Assembly: GCF_018069705.1 (NCBI RefSeq)
Contig: NZ_CP072943.1
Coordinates: 2,295,453 to 2,359,452, forward strand
Reading direction: 5' to 3'
Length of the DNA stretch: 64,000 bases
Origin: Aminithiophilus ramosus
GTDB taxonomy: Bacteria; Synergistota; Synergistia; Synergistales; Aminithiophilaceae
Below are positions 44,317-52,837 of the stretch, piece by piece. The notes beneath the pieces are model-generated. The model worked only from the letters and a program-made list of their open reading frames with translations. It made no database searches and was not told the DNA's origin. The position numbers and the translations under genes were made by a program. Position 1 is the stretch's first letter, and each line of letters opens with the position of its first letter.

Positions 44317-47300
44317 AGTACCATGCCGTCTCGTGGGAAGGCTCCCTCATGGGGCCCGAGACGCTCGAAAAGCTCGCCGAGGAGGCGCTTCCGGGGCAGC
44401 GTCCCGGCGACTTCGGTTTCGCCGGAAGGGTGCGCGAGGAGATTCTGGAGGCATGGGCAAGCGCCAGGGCCCAGTGGGAACTCTTCAAAGTCCGGCGCGA
44501 CAGGGACGACATCAAGGACAAATACGGCACCAGCCGAACGCGCCAGTTCTGGATTCAACCCCTTCTCGCGCTGCTCGGCTACGACCTTCAGAACGCTCCG
44601 GCGGTGGAGATCGGCGGGCGCGGCTTCCCGATAAGCCATCGCGCGAACGGAAGGATCTGCCCGGTTCACGCCGTCGGCTGCTTCGAAAGTCTCGACCGGA
44701 AGCGCGAGGGGAGCAAGGCCAGCCCGCACAGCATGACGCAGGAGTACGTCAACCTCTCGGAAGCCCTCTTCGCGCTGCTGACCAACGGGCTCCAGCTACG
44801 CCTCGTCCGCGATTCCAGCCGCCTGATCAAGCTCTCCTATCTTGAGTTCAACCTCGAACGGATCTTCGAGGAGAAACTTTTCGCCGACTTCGCCCTGCTC
44901 TTCCGCCTTCTCCACATCACCCGGTGGGCCCGGGACGGGGAGAACCCCGCCGAATCGCTCCTCGAAACGTACCATCAGGATAGCCTCGAAAACGGAAGCC
45001 GCATCAGAGAGAAGCTCTCCGAGGCCGTTGTCGGCGCTCTGGAGACATGGGCGGAAGGGCTGCTTCTCCATCAGGACAACGAAGCCTTCCGCAGGGCCTT
45101 CGGGAAGGGACGATGGACGCCCCGCGAACTCTACGACCAACTCCTCACGCTGGTCTACAGGATCCTCTTTCTCCTCGTTATCGAGGAGCGCGACCTGACG
45201 TACCCGCCGGAGGCGCCGAACGATCTGAAGGAGATCTACCGCCGGTACTATTCGCTGAGCGCACTCCGCCGACGCTGCCGCTCCGTCTGGAAGGAGGAGG
45301 AGCGGTTCTCCGACCTCTGGGCGACGCTGCTCGCCTGCTTCTCGCTCCACGAGAACGAAAAGAGCGCCGCCGAACTCGGCCTCAAACCGCTCGCCGGAGA
45401 TCTCTTCTCGCCGGAATCCTTCTCGCTGCTCCGTCCGCTTTCGATGGACAACCGCCGCTTCGCCCAGGGGATGAACCGGCTCGACGCCTACCGGGACGAA
45501 CGGCTGGGGGCCGTCCGGGTGAACTACGCCGCGCTCAACGTCGAGGAGTTCGGCTCCGTCTACGAGGGACTTCTGGATCTCGACGCGGAGATCGACGATT
45601 CGGGCGACAGGCTCCGCTTCCGCTTCGTCCGCGGGAACGACCGGGGGAAGAGCGGGAGCCACTACACGCCGGAGGAACTGGTGCAGCCGCTGCTCGAGCA
45701 CGCCCTGGAACCGTTGATCCGGAAGGCCACGAAAGAGCCCGACGCCGAAGACCGGCTGCTGAACCTCAGGATATGCGACGACGCCTGCGGCTCCGGGCAC
45801 ATCCTCCTCAACGCGGCCCGAAGAGTCGCGCTCGAGGTCGCCCGAGTCCGCACGGGAGCCGACAACCCCGATCCGGCGGCCTACCGGCAGGCGCTGCGCG
45901 ACGTCATCGAAGGCTGCATCTACGGGGTGGACTCGAACCCGCAGGCGGTGCGCCTCTGCAAAGTGGCCCTCTGGCTCGAATCGCACAACCCGGGAAAACC
46001 GCTCGGCTTCCTCGACCACCGCATCAAGTGCGGCGACAGCCTGGTCGGCATCGCGAGGGCCTCTCAGCTTCTGGACGACATCCCCGACGAGGCGTACAAG
46101 ACGAGAGAAGGCGACGACCCGGAGTTCTGCGCGAAACTGCGAGGAAACAACGCGCAAGAGCGCCTCCGACCGGGGCAGATGGAGATCGACTGGGAAACGA
46201 CCGTGGGGAAAAGCCTGAAAGATGTGGTAAACGCCCTCCGGGGCGTCGCCGCGATGGACGCCTCCACGCCCGAAGGCGCCGAACGAAAAAAAGACGCCTA
46301 CCTCCGAGCGACGGGCAACGAAAACTGGCGCCACCTGAAAGCGCTGGCCGACGTCAAACTCGCGGCCTTCTTCCTTTCCAAACGCCCGGAAACCTCCATC
46401 GTCACGCAACGGCTGTACCGCCTGTTCCTCGACGGAACGGAAACCCTCGACGGCCATCCTGCGGCGGACGCCGCCTCTTCCGTGGCCGGAGAAAGACGTT
46501 TCTTCCACTGGTTCCTCGAATTCGCCGACGCGATGATGAGCGGAGGCTTCGACTGCTTTCTGGGAAATCCGCCCTTTCTGGGAGGACAGAGGCTGTCGGG
46601 CGCTTTCGGGAAGGAGTACCTTGCCTACCTCAAATCCGCCTACGCCCCCGCAGGCGCGATCGACCTCGTCGGCTACTTCGTGCGGCGCAACTACGACCTG
46701 CTGAAAGAAGACCGTTCGCTCGGCACCCTCGCCACCAACACACTGGCGCAGGGAAGTACCCGGGAGGGAGGCCTCGACGTGATCGAAAAGGCCGGAGGCA
46801 CCCTCGTCATGGCGGTGCGCAGCCGTCCCTGGCCCGGCGCCGCGGCCGTCGCGGTGAGCCAGGCGGTCATCCGCAAGGGAACCTGGAGCGGCAAAAGAGT
46901 CCTCGACGGAAAGCCCGTCGCGTACATCTCCACCTACTTCGACGATCAGAAGTCCGAGGGCGCCCCCTTCAGGCTAGAGGCCAACGCGGAGAAGAGCTTC
47001 ATCGGTTCGTATGTTCTCGGAATGGGTTTCATCCTCGAGCCCGAAGAGGCCGTAAACCTGATCGAGCGGAATCCCGCGAACAAAGATGTCCTCTTCCCCT
47101 ACCTAAACGGAGAGGACCTGAACGGCCGGAGCGACCAGAGCCCCAGCCGCCGGGTGATCAACTTCAGAGACTGGCCGCTGGACAGGGAGAGCGCCCCCGA
47201 CGGATACAAAGGCCCGGTAGCCACGGACTACCCGGACTGTTTGGAAATCGTCGAGCGGTTGGTGAAGCCGGAGCGCGACAAACTGTGGAAAGGGGATATC

Positions 47301-48146
47301 ACAGCTCGCGACCGCGCGCGTAGATGGTGGCAGTTTGCGCGTCAAACAATGAATCTCTACCGCACCATCGCTCCTTTGGAGCGGGTGATGGTTTCCGCGC
47401 GGGTCACAAAAACACCCGTCTTCAGTCTTGCGGATAAGAACTTCATCTATTCAGAAATGACGGTGGTGCTTGCTTTCGATGATCATTCATCTTTTTCATT
47501 GATGAACTCGTCGTTTCAGGAATTTTGGGCTTGGAAAAACGCATCAACTTTGGGATCAACAATGCGTTATACGCCCTCCGATATCTTTGAAACTTTCCCC
47601 TTTCCTCCGGGCTTTGAACCCTCCTCTGAGGGAAGTCCCTCCGCCTCCGCCCAACCCCTCGACGAACTGGGAAAGGGCCTGCACGAGGGAAGGCGCGCGC
47701 TCACGACGAAGCTCGACATCGGCCTCACCTCGCTCTACAACCTCTATCACGCTCCCGACCTCTCCATCGGGAGCGTCGAGAAGGCCGCCAAGCGCTCCGG
47801 GGACAAGGCATCCCACGCCCGCGAAGAGATCGAGGAACTCCGCCGCCTCCACCGTCGCATCGACGAAGCCGTCCGCGAAGCCTACGGATGGAGCGACATC
47901 CCGCTGGAGCACGGCTTCCACGAACTCGAATTCCTCCCCGAGAACGACCGCGTCCGCTACACCGTCTCCCGCGCCGCCCGCAGAGAGATTCTCGAACGTC
48001 TGCTGAAGCTGAACCACCGCCGCCACGACGAGGAAATCGCCGCTGGCCTCGTCGGCAAGGACGGAAAAACGACCAGGAAGAAGGCCAGAGCGAAGAAGCG
48101 TAAACGCACGCCTGCAGTCGAAGAGGGACAGTGGCTTCCGTTTTGA
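44313..48146 (+). CDS. Eco57I/PglX-type N6-adenine DNA methyltransferase, DrmMI-like
   Basis: A 1277-residue protein. A long N-terminal helical region (WEGSLMGPETLEKLAEEALP to about 430) precedes the catalytic domain: motif I DDACGSGHILL (from 489; the usual first residues are DPACGSG) and motif IV NPPF at 752-755. Residues about 800-1150 form a target-recognition region, and a charged helical C-terminus ends in a basic KKARAKKRKRT stretch. There is no separate nuclease motif that I can see, so restriction would depend on the other two proteins. Codons for residues about 1028-1093 are clearly more AT-rich than the rest, suggesting exchange of a specificity segment. Such methylases mark host DNA in DISARM and BREX. 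Confidence 0.85.
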   Translation: MKYHAVSWEGSLMGPETLEKLAEEALPGQRPGDFGFAGRVREEILEAWASARAQWELFKVRRDRDDIKDKYGTSRTRQFWIQPLLALLGYDLQNAPAVEIGGRGFPISHRANGRICPVHAVGCFESLDRKREGSKASPHSMTQEYVNLSEALFALLTNGLQLRLVRDSSRLIKLSYLEFNLERIFEEKLFADFALLFRLLHITRWARDGENPAESLLETYHQDSLENGSRIREKLSEAVVGALETWAEGLLLHQDNEAFRRAFGKGRWTPRELYDQLLTLVYRILFLLVIEERDLTYPPEAPNDLKEIYRRYYSLSALRRRCRSVWKEEERFSDLWATLLACFSLHENEKSAAELGLKPLAGDLFSPESFSLLRPLSMDNRRFAQGMNRLDAYRDERLGAVRVNYAALNVEEFGSVYEGLLDLDAEIDDSGDRLRFRFVRGNDRGKSGSHYTPEELVQPLLEHALEPLIRKATKEPDAEDRLLNLRICDDACGSGHILLNAARRVALEVARVRTGADNPDPAAYRQALRDVIEGCIYGVDSNPQAVRLCKVALWLESHNPGKPLGFLDHRIKCGDSLVGIARASQLLDDIPDEAYKTREGDDPEFCAKLRGNNAQERLRPGQMEIDWETTVGKSLKDVVNALRGVAAMDASTPEGAERKKDAYLRATGNENWRHLKALADVKLAAFFLSKRPETSIVTQRLYRLFLDGTETLDGHPAADAASSVAGERRFFHWFLEFADAMMSGGFDCFLGNPPFLGGQRLSGAFGKEYLAYLKSAYAPAGAIDLVGYFVRRNYDLLKEDRSLGTLATNTLAQGSTREGGLDVIEKAGGTLVMAVRSRPWPGAAAVAVSQAVIRKGTWSGKRVLDGKPVAYISTYFDDQKSEGAPFRLEANAEKSFIGSYVLGMGFILEPEEAVNLIERNPANKDVLFPYLNGEDLNGRSDQSPSRRVINFRDWPLDRESAPDGYKGPVATDYPDCLEIVERLVKPERDKLWKGDITARDRARRWWQFARQTMNLYRTIAPLERVMVSARVTKTPVFSLADKNFIYSEMTVVLAFDDHSSFSLMNSSFQEFWAWKNASTLGSTMRYTPSDIFETFPFPPGFEPSSEGSPSASAQPLDELGKGLHEGRRALTTKLDIGLTSLYNLYHAPDLSIGSVEKAAKRSGDKASHAREEIEELRRLHRRIDEAVREAYGWSDIPLEHGFHELEFLPENDRVRYTVSRAARREILERLLKLNHRRHDEEIAAGLVGKDGKTTRKKARAKKRKRTPAVEEGQWLPF
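47395..47590 (+). other. AT-rich patch inside the methyltransferase specificity region
   Basis: Within an otherwise GC-rich gene these ~195 bases use codons such as AAA, ATT, TTT, TCA and GAT freely (for example SSFSLMNSSFQEFWAWKNAS). The boundaries are sharp on the 3' side at TTTCCTCCGGGC. This is the pattern left by recombinational replacement of part of a target-recognition domain. Confidence 0.55.
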
Positions 48147-48715
48147 GCGAAGGGAACCGCCCGGTGCTCCGGTCAAGCGCCAGCGAAATCAGGGGCGAAA
48201 CCAGAGACAGAGAGGATTCCTTCTGCCGGAAGACCGCGCAGCCGAACCGGCGCCCTCCACGGGACCACGGGGTCCGCCCCATCGCCCTCGACAAAGCTCT
48301 TCGGTGGGAAACGCCGGGGCGGGCTGAAGAAGAGGGGCAAAACCCTCAGGCGGGAGCACGAGAACTGCCCCGACCACCAGAGAAGACCATCTATGAAACA
48401 CTTCCAGCTCATCACGGTCATCCGCCCCGGCGATCCGAGCCGCGTCGGCAAACCTGAAAAAAAGCCAATTCCGTCATTGAAGCCCTGGGCTACGACAAGC
48501 GCTGCTACATGCGGAGAGACTGCGAATATAGGTTCCTCTTATAAAAATCATCTGCAAGCTCAATTCAAGAATAGAAAAAAGAGTAGAAGCCATTCCGGAC
48601 AACTCCGAAAGATTAAACTGAAGAAAATCCCAACAACCCAGAACCATCGAAATTATTATTCTTACAGCTACGCAACATACATGAGATTATCTAGAATAAA
48701 AAGGAGGGGAACCGA
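48147..48715 (+). other. Composition transition with gene remnants behind the cassette
   Basis: GC-rich up to about 48540, then AT-rich. A 146-codon open frame from 48393 starts MKHFQLITVIRPGDPSRVGK but becomes lysine/tyrosine/asparagine-rich nonsense after the transition, and a second frame reads ANSVIEALG..CYMRRDCEYRFLL to a stop at about 48546. I read both as parts of a broken gene. No terminator with a T run is visible after the methylase. Confidence 0.35.
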
Positions 48716-49465
48716 ATTAAAAAAATATTTCTATCACTTTTTGGAGTACTATTTCTTGCATCGGTATCGTCAGCAAAATACGCCACATATTCACTTCAAG
48801 TACAAATTGAAACATCTGATCGCCAACATGTAAAAGATTCACTTGTAGCAACAATGATTGACAACGGGTTTTCGATTAGCAAAGATTCAGAGTATCAGAT
48901 ATCCTTCGACAAAGAAACTGGAAACATTTTTTTAATGAATCTACACACTGGACAAAATGCTGCAGGAAGAGGCGTTTTTACCATTGTCCCATATTCTGAT
49001 TTTATTATTCTTTCAGTTGCTCCTTTTATGATCTCCAACCCTGGTACCGGATTTGAAATTTCAAACAAAATAACAAACAGGAAAGATTTGAGAAAATTCC
49101 AAGAAATTCTATTCCAAGTCAAAAGCATGACAGACGGAACCTCTTTAGAATACTTGATGGCAACATTACCCCAAATAGGAAGTGGAGAAAAAGCCCATCA
49201 AGAGTCAACAAAAAAACAGAATACAGCAACATCAGGAATACTACGTGTGTCAGGTGATGGAGTAATAGATGAAATCGAAAAAGGTTCTATTGCCGAAAAA
49301 AATGGGTTAAAACCAGGAGATAGAATTCTAGAAATTAATGCATCCGCTATTGATTTTTCGAAGCCATGGTTAAAAGACATCGACAACAGAATACAATCTG
49401 GTCGTTCAGTAACAATAGTTTACGAACGCAACGAAGAACGTGACATAGTTACTCTAAAAAAATAA
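48716..49465 (+). CDS. Secreted PDZ-domain protein with ATT start codon
   Basis: A 249-residue AT-rich gene. From the ATT at 48716 the protein reads as a textbook signal peptide, KKIFLSLFGVLFLASVSSA followed by KYATYSLQVQIE, and AAGGAGG is eight bases upstream. ATT is a rare but established start. The first ATG in frame (48854) would remove the signal peptide. Residues about 165-245 form a PDZ domain (ILRVSGDGVIDEIEKGSIAE, KNGLKPGDRILEINASAIDF). There is no protease domain, so it is an adaptor or unknown; it should be periplasmic. Base composition differs sharply from the GC-rich host, a sign of transfer. Confidence 0.65.
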   Translation: MKKIFLSLFGVLFLASVSSAKYATYSLQVQIETSDRQHVKDSLVATMIDNGFSISKDSEYQISFDKETGNIFLMNLHTGQNAAGRGVFTIVPYSDFIILSVAPFMISNPGTGFEISNKITNRKDLRKFQEILFQVKSMTDGTSLEYLMATLPQIGSGEKAHQESTKKQNTATSGILRVSGDGVIDEIEKGSIAEKNGLKPGDRILEINASAIDFSKPWLKDIDNRIQSGRSVTIVYERNEERDIVTLKK

Positions 49466-49494
49466 AAAACGACAATAAAACATTTGATATCTAC

Positions 49495-49683
49495 GACGGA
49501 TCCGGGTAGGTTCCCTTCCTGCTCTCTGTCCCACAGGTACAGGGAGAGGACTTATCGGGCGCACGAGATGGCCTCGACTTCGGGATCGGCACAGGAGAGG
49601 CATCCGGGGAGTTCGGTAAATTCGACGGCATACCCGTTTTTGTTGTGGGTGAAGACGGCGGGAAAAACATAGGTGTCTCGCAT
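49495..49683 (-). pseudogene. HicB-like antitoxin gene with in-frame stop
   Basis: From the ATG at 49683 (AAGGAGG upstream) the frame reads MRDTYVFPAVFTHNKNGYAV, EFTELPGCLSCADP and EVEAISCAR, then TAA (49552-49554), then VLSLYLWDREQEGNLPGSV in the same frame. This is a HicB-type domain interrupted by one nonsense codon after 43 residues. It resembles the HicB domain at 30390 (VFPAxFTHxxNGYxxEF). No HicA toxin is adjacent. Confidence 0.65.
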
Positions 49684-49901
49684 GGCAACACCTCCTTGCA
49701 CGGGCTTGTCGCGCAGCTGCTCCGGCCCCGCCGCCGGGCCCTCCAGGTCCGGTCTGGCCGGGAGGGGGGAAGAAAGGGTAGAATCAAGCGGAACCCGTCG
49801 CCTGCTCCGTTCATCGTGCCCGGTCGGACCGGAGGCGGGGACGTCCGAGGCGGGCCGCGCCGCGGGACGATTCCGCCCCGTCCTCTGAAGGGAGGCCGTT
49901 C

Positions 49902-51167
49902 ATGAAAATAGGAGAGCTCTCCCGGAGGCTGGGCCTCCCCGTCGAGACCATCCGCTATTACGTCCGCAGCGGGATCATCATTCCCGAGCGGGCCGGCAAG
50001 CAGCACCTTTTCAGCGAGGCCTCCGTCGAGGACCTGAAGCGGGTCCTCGAACTGAAGCGGCTGGGCTTCTCCCTTCACGAGATCCACCGCATCCTCTCTC
50101 TGCGGCGCATTTCCGACCCCTGCGACCCGGAGGACACGCTGGAGCTGGTGGGGCTCTATATCGCCAAGAAGAGGGAGCTTGAGGAACGGATCGGCCACCT
50201 CGTCGAGGCCCGCGACGCCGTCGCCGACGAGATTCAGGCCATCTACGGCCGGTGCCGGCCCCGGAACGCCTCGACGGGCGTTCCCCTCCGGGCCCTGGCC
50301 CTTCTGGCCTGCCCTCTCTGCCGGGGGCGCCTTTCTCTGACCGATGCCTCGATGGACGCCCGCTATGTCCACGAGGGGACCGTCCTCTGTCCCTGCGGCT
50401 ACAGGGCCGAGATCCGCCGGGGCATTCTGAGGACGGCCAACGTCAACCGGAGCCGCCACGACAGGCCCGACACGACGCGGGAACTCTACAAGGACCTTCC
50501 GTCGCCGCTCATCTCCCTTTTCGCCAAGGCCCACAACTGGATGCTCGAAAGGCTCGGCGGTCTGGGCCCTGCCCGGGTCGTCATGGAGACCCATGCCAAC
50601 GCCTATCTTTTTCTCTATATCGCCGTCGCCGCCGGGAGGCTGGCCCCGGACAATCTCTACATCGTCGTCGACAAGTTCCCCGAGACGCTGGAGATGTACA
50701 AGCGCAAGATCGAGCTTCACCGCGACGATCTGGATATTCTCTATCTGGCCGACGCCGGTCTCGATTTTCCCCTCGCCGACGGCTGCGTCGACGGTTTCAT
50801 CGATTTTTTCGGCTCCAACGAGCATCAGTTCTACCGCCACGACGATCTTCTCGTCGAGCTGGACCGTTTTTTCGCCTCCGACGCGGTCCTTCTGGGCACC
50901 TATTTCCATATGCCGCCCATGGGGGCCTCGGTGCGAAGGCTCTGCCGCGAGTACCCCGAGGCCCATGTCCGCAATTTCGATCTCCGCCTCTACCGGCAGG
51001 CCCTGGACCGGGCCCGCTTTTCCGTCGCCGAGAGCGTCGCCGTCGGCTCCGTCACCGATTCGGGGGAGAATCTGGCCTTCAGCTTTCACGAGCAGGGGGA
51101 AGAGCTCTCCCTGTTTTCCCTTTTCGCCCGCAGGCTTGCGCCGCCTCAAGGCGCGTCGGGAAGATGA
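49902..51167 (+). CDS. MerR-type regulator fused to a zinc ribbon and class I methyltransferase
   Basis: A 421-residue protein. Residues 1-70 are a MerR helix-turn-helix (MKIGELSRRLGLPVETIRYY, then RVLELKRLGFSLHEIHRIL), residues 80-115 a coiled-coil dimerisation helix. Residues 128-180 form a Trm112-like zinc ribbon (LLACPLCRGRLSL and VLCPCGYRAEIR). From about 195 a SAM-methyltransferase-like domain follows, with VVMETHANAYLFLY in place of motif I, NLYIVVDKFPETLEMY, LADAGLDFPLADGCVDGFID and LLVELDRFFASDAVLLGTYF. AGGGAGG precedes the ATG. DNA binding by a MerR domain coupled to a methyltransferase-like sensor of small substrates is unusual; target and substrate are unknown. Confidence 0.75.
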   Translation: MKIGELSRRLGLPVETIRYYVRSGIIIPERAGKQHLFSEASVEDLKRVLELKRLGFSLHEIHRILSLRRISDPCDPEDTLELVGLYIAKKRELEERIGHLVEARDAVADEIQAIYGRCRPRNASTGVPLRALALLACPLCRGRLSLTDASMDARYVHEGTVLCPCGYRAEIRRGILRTANVNRSRHDRPDTTRELYKDLPSPLISLFAKAHNWMLERLGGLGPARVVMETHANAYLFLYIAVAAGRLAPDNLYIVVDKFPETLEMYKRKIELHRDDLDILYLADAGLDFPLADGCVDGFIDFFGSNEHQFYRHDDLLVELDRFFASDAVLLGTYFHMPPMGASVRRLCREYPEAHVRNFDLRLYRQALDRARFSVAESVAVGSVTDSGENLAFSFHEQGEELSLFSLFARRLAPPQGASGR

Positions 51168-51204
51168 AAAAGGTCCGATCGGGTTCGACCCGATCGGACC
51201 TTTT
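51168..51204. terminator. Bidirectional terminator between convergent genes
   Basis: AAAAGGTCCGATCGGGT and its complement form a 17-bp stem, followed by CGTTTTT on the plus strand; on the minus strand the A-rich 5' flank becomes a T run. It serves both the MerR-fusion gene and the permease gene. Confidence 0.92.
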
Positions 51205-51215
51205 CGTTTTTGCCC

Positions 51216-52706
51216 TCACCCCGCCAGAAAGGGCAGGGCGAAAAGGAGCAGCACCGCTCCGAAGCAGGTCAGGACGATGGCGCGCCAACGGCGGTATTCC
51301 CGGTCCAGCTCCTTCCGCTCCTCCGGCGAGGGGGCGTCGGGGAGGGGGGCCGGGACGTCGTCGGCGGCCTTCCGGGACCGGAAGAAGAGGTAGAGGCCCC
51401 AGCCGACGAGGTTCCAGATCACGCCGGAGAGGAAGGCGTCGCGAGGAAGCTGGGTCATCATCACGATGTAGATGAGGGCGCTGACGACGGCTCCGGCCAC
51501 GCCGCCCGGGGCGCGGTAGGGCCTTTTCAGGCCGGGCGAACGGCGGCGGAGGCCGATGAAGGCGGCGAAGCCGATGACGTAGAAGAAGAGGTCGGCGAAG
51601 AGGCTGAGGGAGGCGATGTAGATGATGGACCCCGTCGAGACGAAAAGGAGGGTCACGACGCCCATGAAGGCGATCGCCACGTGGGGCGTCCTGTATTTGG
51701 GGTGCAGTCTGCCCAGGATTCCGGGCAGCACGCCGTCGCGGGCCATGCTGTAGAGGTAGCGCGAGGGAGCCGCCACGCAGGGGTTGAGCGTCGACAGATC
51801 GCCGCCGAAGGCGATGCCGGCGCAGAGGAGGATCAGGGGAAAGCCGAGGATTCCGGCGGCCTTCATCCCCTCGGCATAGGGGGCCATGGCCTCTTTGATG
51901 CCGCCAAGGCTCTCGGGAGGGACGATTCCCAGAAGGAACCACTGGAAGGTGGCCGTCACGACGAAGACGATGAAGGGCGTCAGGAAAAGGGCCCGGGGGA
52001 TGACCACCTGAGGGTGGCGGATCTCCTCGCCCATGGAGCAGCAGGTCTCGAAACCGGCGAAACACCACCAGACGAGGGAGACGACGAAGATGAACTGTCC
52101 CGGCTCGATCCCTCCCGCCAGGGGAACCCGGAAGAAATCGAGGCTGATCCGCGTGCTCATCGTGGCGAACCAGACGAGGGCGACGCCCCAGAAGAAGAAG
52201 ACGACGGCGTTCTGGAGGCGCCCGGCGATCTCGACGCCCCGCCAGTTGATGACGACGAAAAGCAGGATGATCGCCGCGGCGATGATCCGTTCGTCGACCA
52301 GGAGGGGAAAGCCCAGGGCCTCCGTCAGGGTCTTGAGGTAGAAGGAGAAGGCCAGTCCCTCGCCGCTGGCGACGGCGATGAGGGAGATGACGAAGTTCCA
52401 TCCCGCCAGCATGCCCCAGACTCCGCCCAGGCCCTCCCGGGCGTAGCGGTACGTTCCTCCCGCGTAGGGAAGGGCGGCGCCCATCTCGGCGTAGATCAAA
52501 GCGGGCAGGAGGCTGATGAGGAAGGCCACGAAGGTGGCCACAAGCGTCAGGGGGCCCAGATAGCCCACGCTGTTGGCCCCCGTGGTGAAAAGGCCCACGC
52601 CGATGACGGTCCCGACGGTGATGGTCACGGCCTCCTTGAGACCCAAGGCCCTCTTGAAAGCGACGGCGCCTTCGCCCCTGCTTCCGCTGACGTCTCTTTC
52701 AGGCAA
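51216..52706 (-). CDS. APC-superfamily amino-acid permease
   Basis: A 496-residue inner-membrane transporter with about twelve hydrophobic segments. The first helix holds VTITVGTVIGVGLFTTG, the unwound GxG-type substrate site of APC transporters, and helix 3 region has GWNFVISLIAVASGEG; GFETCCSMGEEIRHP is the conserved helix-6 motif. The start is a TTG at 52706 with GGAGG eight bases upstream. It follows the HisD-family gene in the same direction (131-base gap), so uptake and oxidation of one amino acid or amino alcohol may be linked. Confidence 0.9.
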   Translation of the reverse strand: MPERDVSGSRGEGAVAFKRALGLKEAVTITVGTVIGVGLFTTGANSVGYLGPLTLVATFVAFLISLLPALIYAEMGAALPYAGGTYRYAREGLGGVWGMLAGWNFVISLIAVASGEGLAFSFYLKTLTEALGFPLLVDERIIAAAIILLFVVINWRGVEIAGRLQNAVVFFFWGVALVWFATMSTRISLDFFRVPLAGGIEPGQFIFVVSLVWWCFAGFETCCSMGEEIRHPQVVIPRALFLTPFIVFVVTATFQWFLLGIVPPESLGGIKEAMAPYAEGMKAAGILGFPLILLCAGIAFGGDLSTLNPCVAAPSRYLYSMARDGVLPGILGRLHPKYRTPHVAIAFMGVVTLLFVSTGSIIYIASLSLFADLFFYVIGFAAFIGLRRRSPGLKRPYRAPGGVAGAVVSALIYIVMMTQLPRDAFLSGVIWNLVGWGLYLFFRSRKAADDVPAPLPDAPSPEERKELDREYRRWRAIVLTCFGAVLLLFALPFLAG

Positions 52707-52837
52707 AGCAAGTCCCTCCTCTCGTGCTCTCGGCGGGAGCTTGCTCCCGCCCCTTCCGGCGCCCCGTCATCGGGCGCCCCCTCTGTCGCGTGGTCCCCGG
52801 GCCCGTCTGAGCTCCTCCCCGGCGGGCCCGGGGACCC

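Noticed and set aside
48393-48833. 146-residue protein starting MKHFQLITVIRPG
   Set aside because: Only the first ~25 residues look protein-like; the rest crosses a composition border into lysine/tyrosine-rich text and overlaps the start of the PDZ gene.
49667-49905. Arginine-rich rightward ORFs before the MerR-fusion gene
   Set aside because: They run antisense to the HicB pseudogene start, lack ribosome sites and show no family features.
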